DNA of 6,544 nucleotides from Actinomycetota bacterium (GTDB taxonomy: Bacteria; Actinomycetota; Thermoleophilia; Solirubrobacterales; Solirubrobacteraceae), in contig VAYD01000204.1 of NCBI GenBank assembly GCA_005883905.1, positions 6,573-13,116 on the forward strand, in the 5' to 3' direction. Under the pieces are notes generated by a model. The model was not told the origin of the DNA, searched no databases, and was given only the letters and a program-made list of their open reading frames with translations. The translations under genes were made by a program, and so were the position numbers. Positions 5,978-6,544 of the stretch are shown one piece after another (positions within the stretch are counted from its first letter, which is position 1; each line of letters starts with the position of its first letter).

Positions 5978-6478
5978 CTAGAGCGCCCTCGCCCCGCGCA
6001 GGATGTCGATCACCGTGATCTCCGGGTAGGCCGACCACACCCCGACCTGGCTGAGGTTGTGCGACATGATGAATTGCGTGAACTCCGTCGCGTACTTCTG
6101 CACCGGCAGCGGCGGCGCGCCCGCGATGAACTGCAGGATCTCCGTGAACTGGTCGCCGAGCACGGCGACGAAATCCATGATGTAGCTCTCCAGCCCGCCG
6201 TCGTAGGCGGTGATCACCCACAGCGCAGACCCGTCATAGCTCGGCAGGAAGCGCGCGAAGTGGACGTAGTGCAGCCCCGCCAGCGCGTCGTGGACCTTTG
6301 GCGCCGCCGCCAGCAGGAGCGCCAGCAGCGCCGGCATCTGCGTCGGGTTCTTCATGGGCAGGTAGAGGTTGAGCGCGTTCTGCACCTGCTTCTCGACGCC
6401 GAACTGCAGCTCCAGCCCCTTGGGCGGCGCCACGCCGGGCGCCGGCGCCGGGCTCGTGTCGATGCTCGGCACGATCAT
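5978..6478 (-). CDS. Putative dimeric alpha/beta-barrel (ferredoxin-fold) protein associated with the DyP peroxidase
   Basis: A 166-residue protein starting at the ATG at 6478-6476, which has GGAGG 7 bases upstream and overlaps the preceding gene's TGA. Residues 1-20 are Pro/Ala-rich and probably disordered. The core contains LHYVHFARFLPS (69-80) followed by LWVITAYDGGLESYIMDFV (86-104). From memory, a 'HFARxxx...YDGxxxxYxxDF' pattern marks small alpha+beta-barrel proteins related in fold to EthD, chlorite dismutase and half of a DyP peroxidase, often found beside haem peroxidases or lipid-oxidation genes. There is no GxxDG motif and no clear haem-ligand motif, so a peroxidase activity of its own is doubtful. 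It could be a partner, substrate-handling or regulatory subunit for the downstream enzymes. No signal peptide is seen; the hydrophobic stretch 47-59 (QMPALLALLLAAA) is more likely a buried helix. The family call is moderate and the function is inferred from context. Confidence 0.65.
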   Translation of the reverse strand: MIVPSIDTSPAPAPGVAPPKGLELQFGVEKQVQNALNLYLPMKNPTQMPALLALLLAAAPKVHDALAGLHYVHFARFLPSYDGSALWVITAYDGGLESYIMDFVAVLGDQFTEILQFIAGAPPLPVQKYATEFTQFIMSHNLSQVGVWSAYPEITVIDILRGARAL

Positions 6479-6544
6479 GAGAGCGCCTCCGCGATTCGCA
6501 GCTGTTCGATCGCCCCGAGCCGCTCGAACGTCTCGGTCGCCGCG
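6475..6544 (-). CDS. C-terminal end of an unidentified upstream operon gene
   Basis: A frame open to the window edge gives 22 C-terminal residues, AATETFERLGAIEQLRIAEALS, ending at the TGA at 6477-6475. This TGA overlaps the next ATG as ATGA, the same coupling seen at 4565-4568. The peptide looks helical and amphipathic. It is too short to assign. Its main value is to show that the operon extends beyond the window and that the promoter is outside it. Confidence 0.6.
   Translation of the reverse strand, partial: AATETFERLGAIEQLRIAEALS
6486..6490 (-). promoter_or_regulatory. Ribosome binding site of the alpha/beta-barrel gene
   Basis: GGAGG on the minus strand, 7 bases before the ATG at 6478-6476. 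It lies within the preceding gene and supports both this start and translational coupling. Confidence 0.7.

Noticed and set aside
4743..6221. Minus-strand open frame of about 492 codons overlapping the DyP and alpha/beta-barrel genes
   Set aside because: Arg/Ala-rich shadow frame; the other frame contains full DyP motifs (GYRDG, CPIGAH).
1..6544. tRNA, rRNA, insertion sequences, integrase or attachment sites
   Set aside because: None was recognised by eye on either strand; no transposase-like product or paired terminal repeats around a gene were seen.

Overview
The window is very GC-rich bacterial DNA with dense, mostly minus-strand genes. GC content, strong G/C preference at third codon positions, and a secreted or anchored protein with a C-terminal 'FDFGSAAVGAG...RRR' anchor suggest a high-GC actinobacterium. 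Thermoleophilia/Solirubrobacterales is my best guess, from the look of the small anchored protein and the fibronectin-like protein. This is inference; no rRNA or marker gene is present.

Layout. Positions 1-161 (+) hold the C-terminal end of a protein that resembles the pyridoxamine-5'-phosphate-oxidase-like flavin-binding split-barrel family. A 44-residue protein of unknown function follows at 202-336 (+). A perfect 11-bp GC-rich hairpin (350-375) lies between it and the convergent gene at 414-932 (-). That gene encodes a signal-peptide protein with four 18-residue repeats and a C-terminal membrane anchor. At 1035-1478 (-) is a short fibronectin-III-like protein without a signal peptide, possibly the surviving end of a larger secreted protein. 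A long, nearly perfect hairpin (1569-1611) separates these genes from the main locus.

The main locus (1674-6544, -) is a tightly packed operon. In transcription order it contains: the last 22 codons of an unidentified gene; a 166-residue protein that looks like a lone dimeric alpha/beta-barrel (DyP/EthD-like ferredoxin fold) domain; a 470-residue DyP-type haem peroxidase; and a 964-residue single-chain fusion of a serine alpha/beta-hydrolase and a bacterial cytochrome P450. Two junctions are 4-bp ATGA overlaps and the third has zero spacing (TAG directly followed by ATG), so translation is probably coupled. The hairpin at 1569-1611 is the likely terminator.

The operon joins two haem oxidation enzymes (peroxidase and P450) with an esterase/lipase-like hydrolase. 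The P450 lacks the usual acid-alcohol pair of the I helix, and no ferredoxin or reductase gene is visible. A working hypothesis is an oxidative pathway acting on a lipid-like or ester substrate, with the hydrolase releasing or trapping the substrate and the P450 and DyP oxidising it, perhaps with peroxide. The substrate cannot be read from the sequence. I know of no described system with this arrangement, but I could not search.
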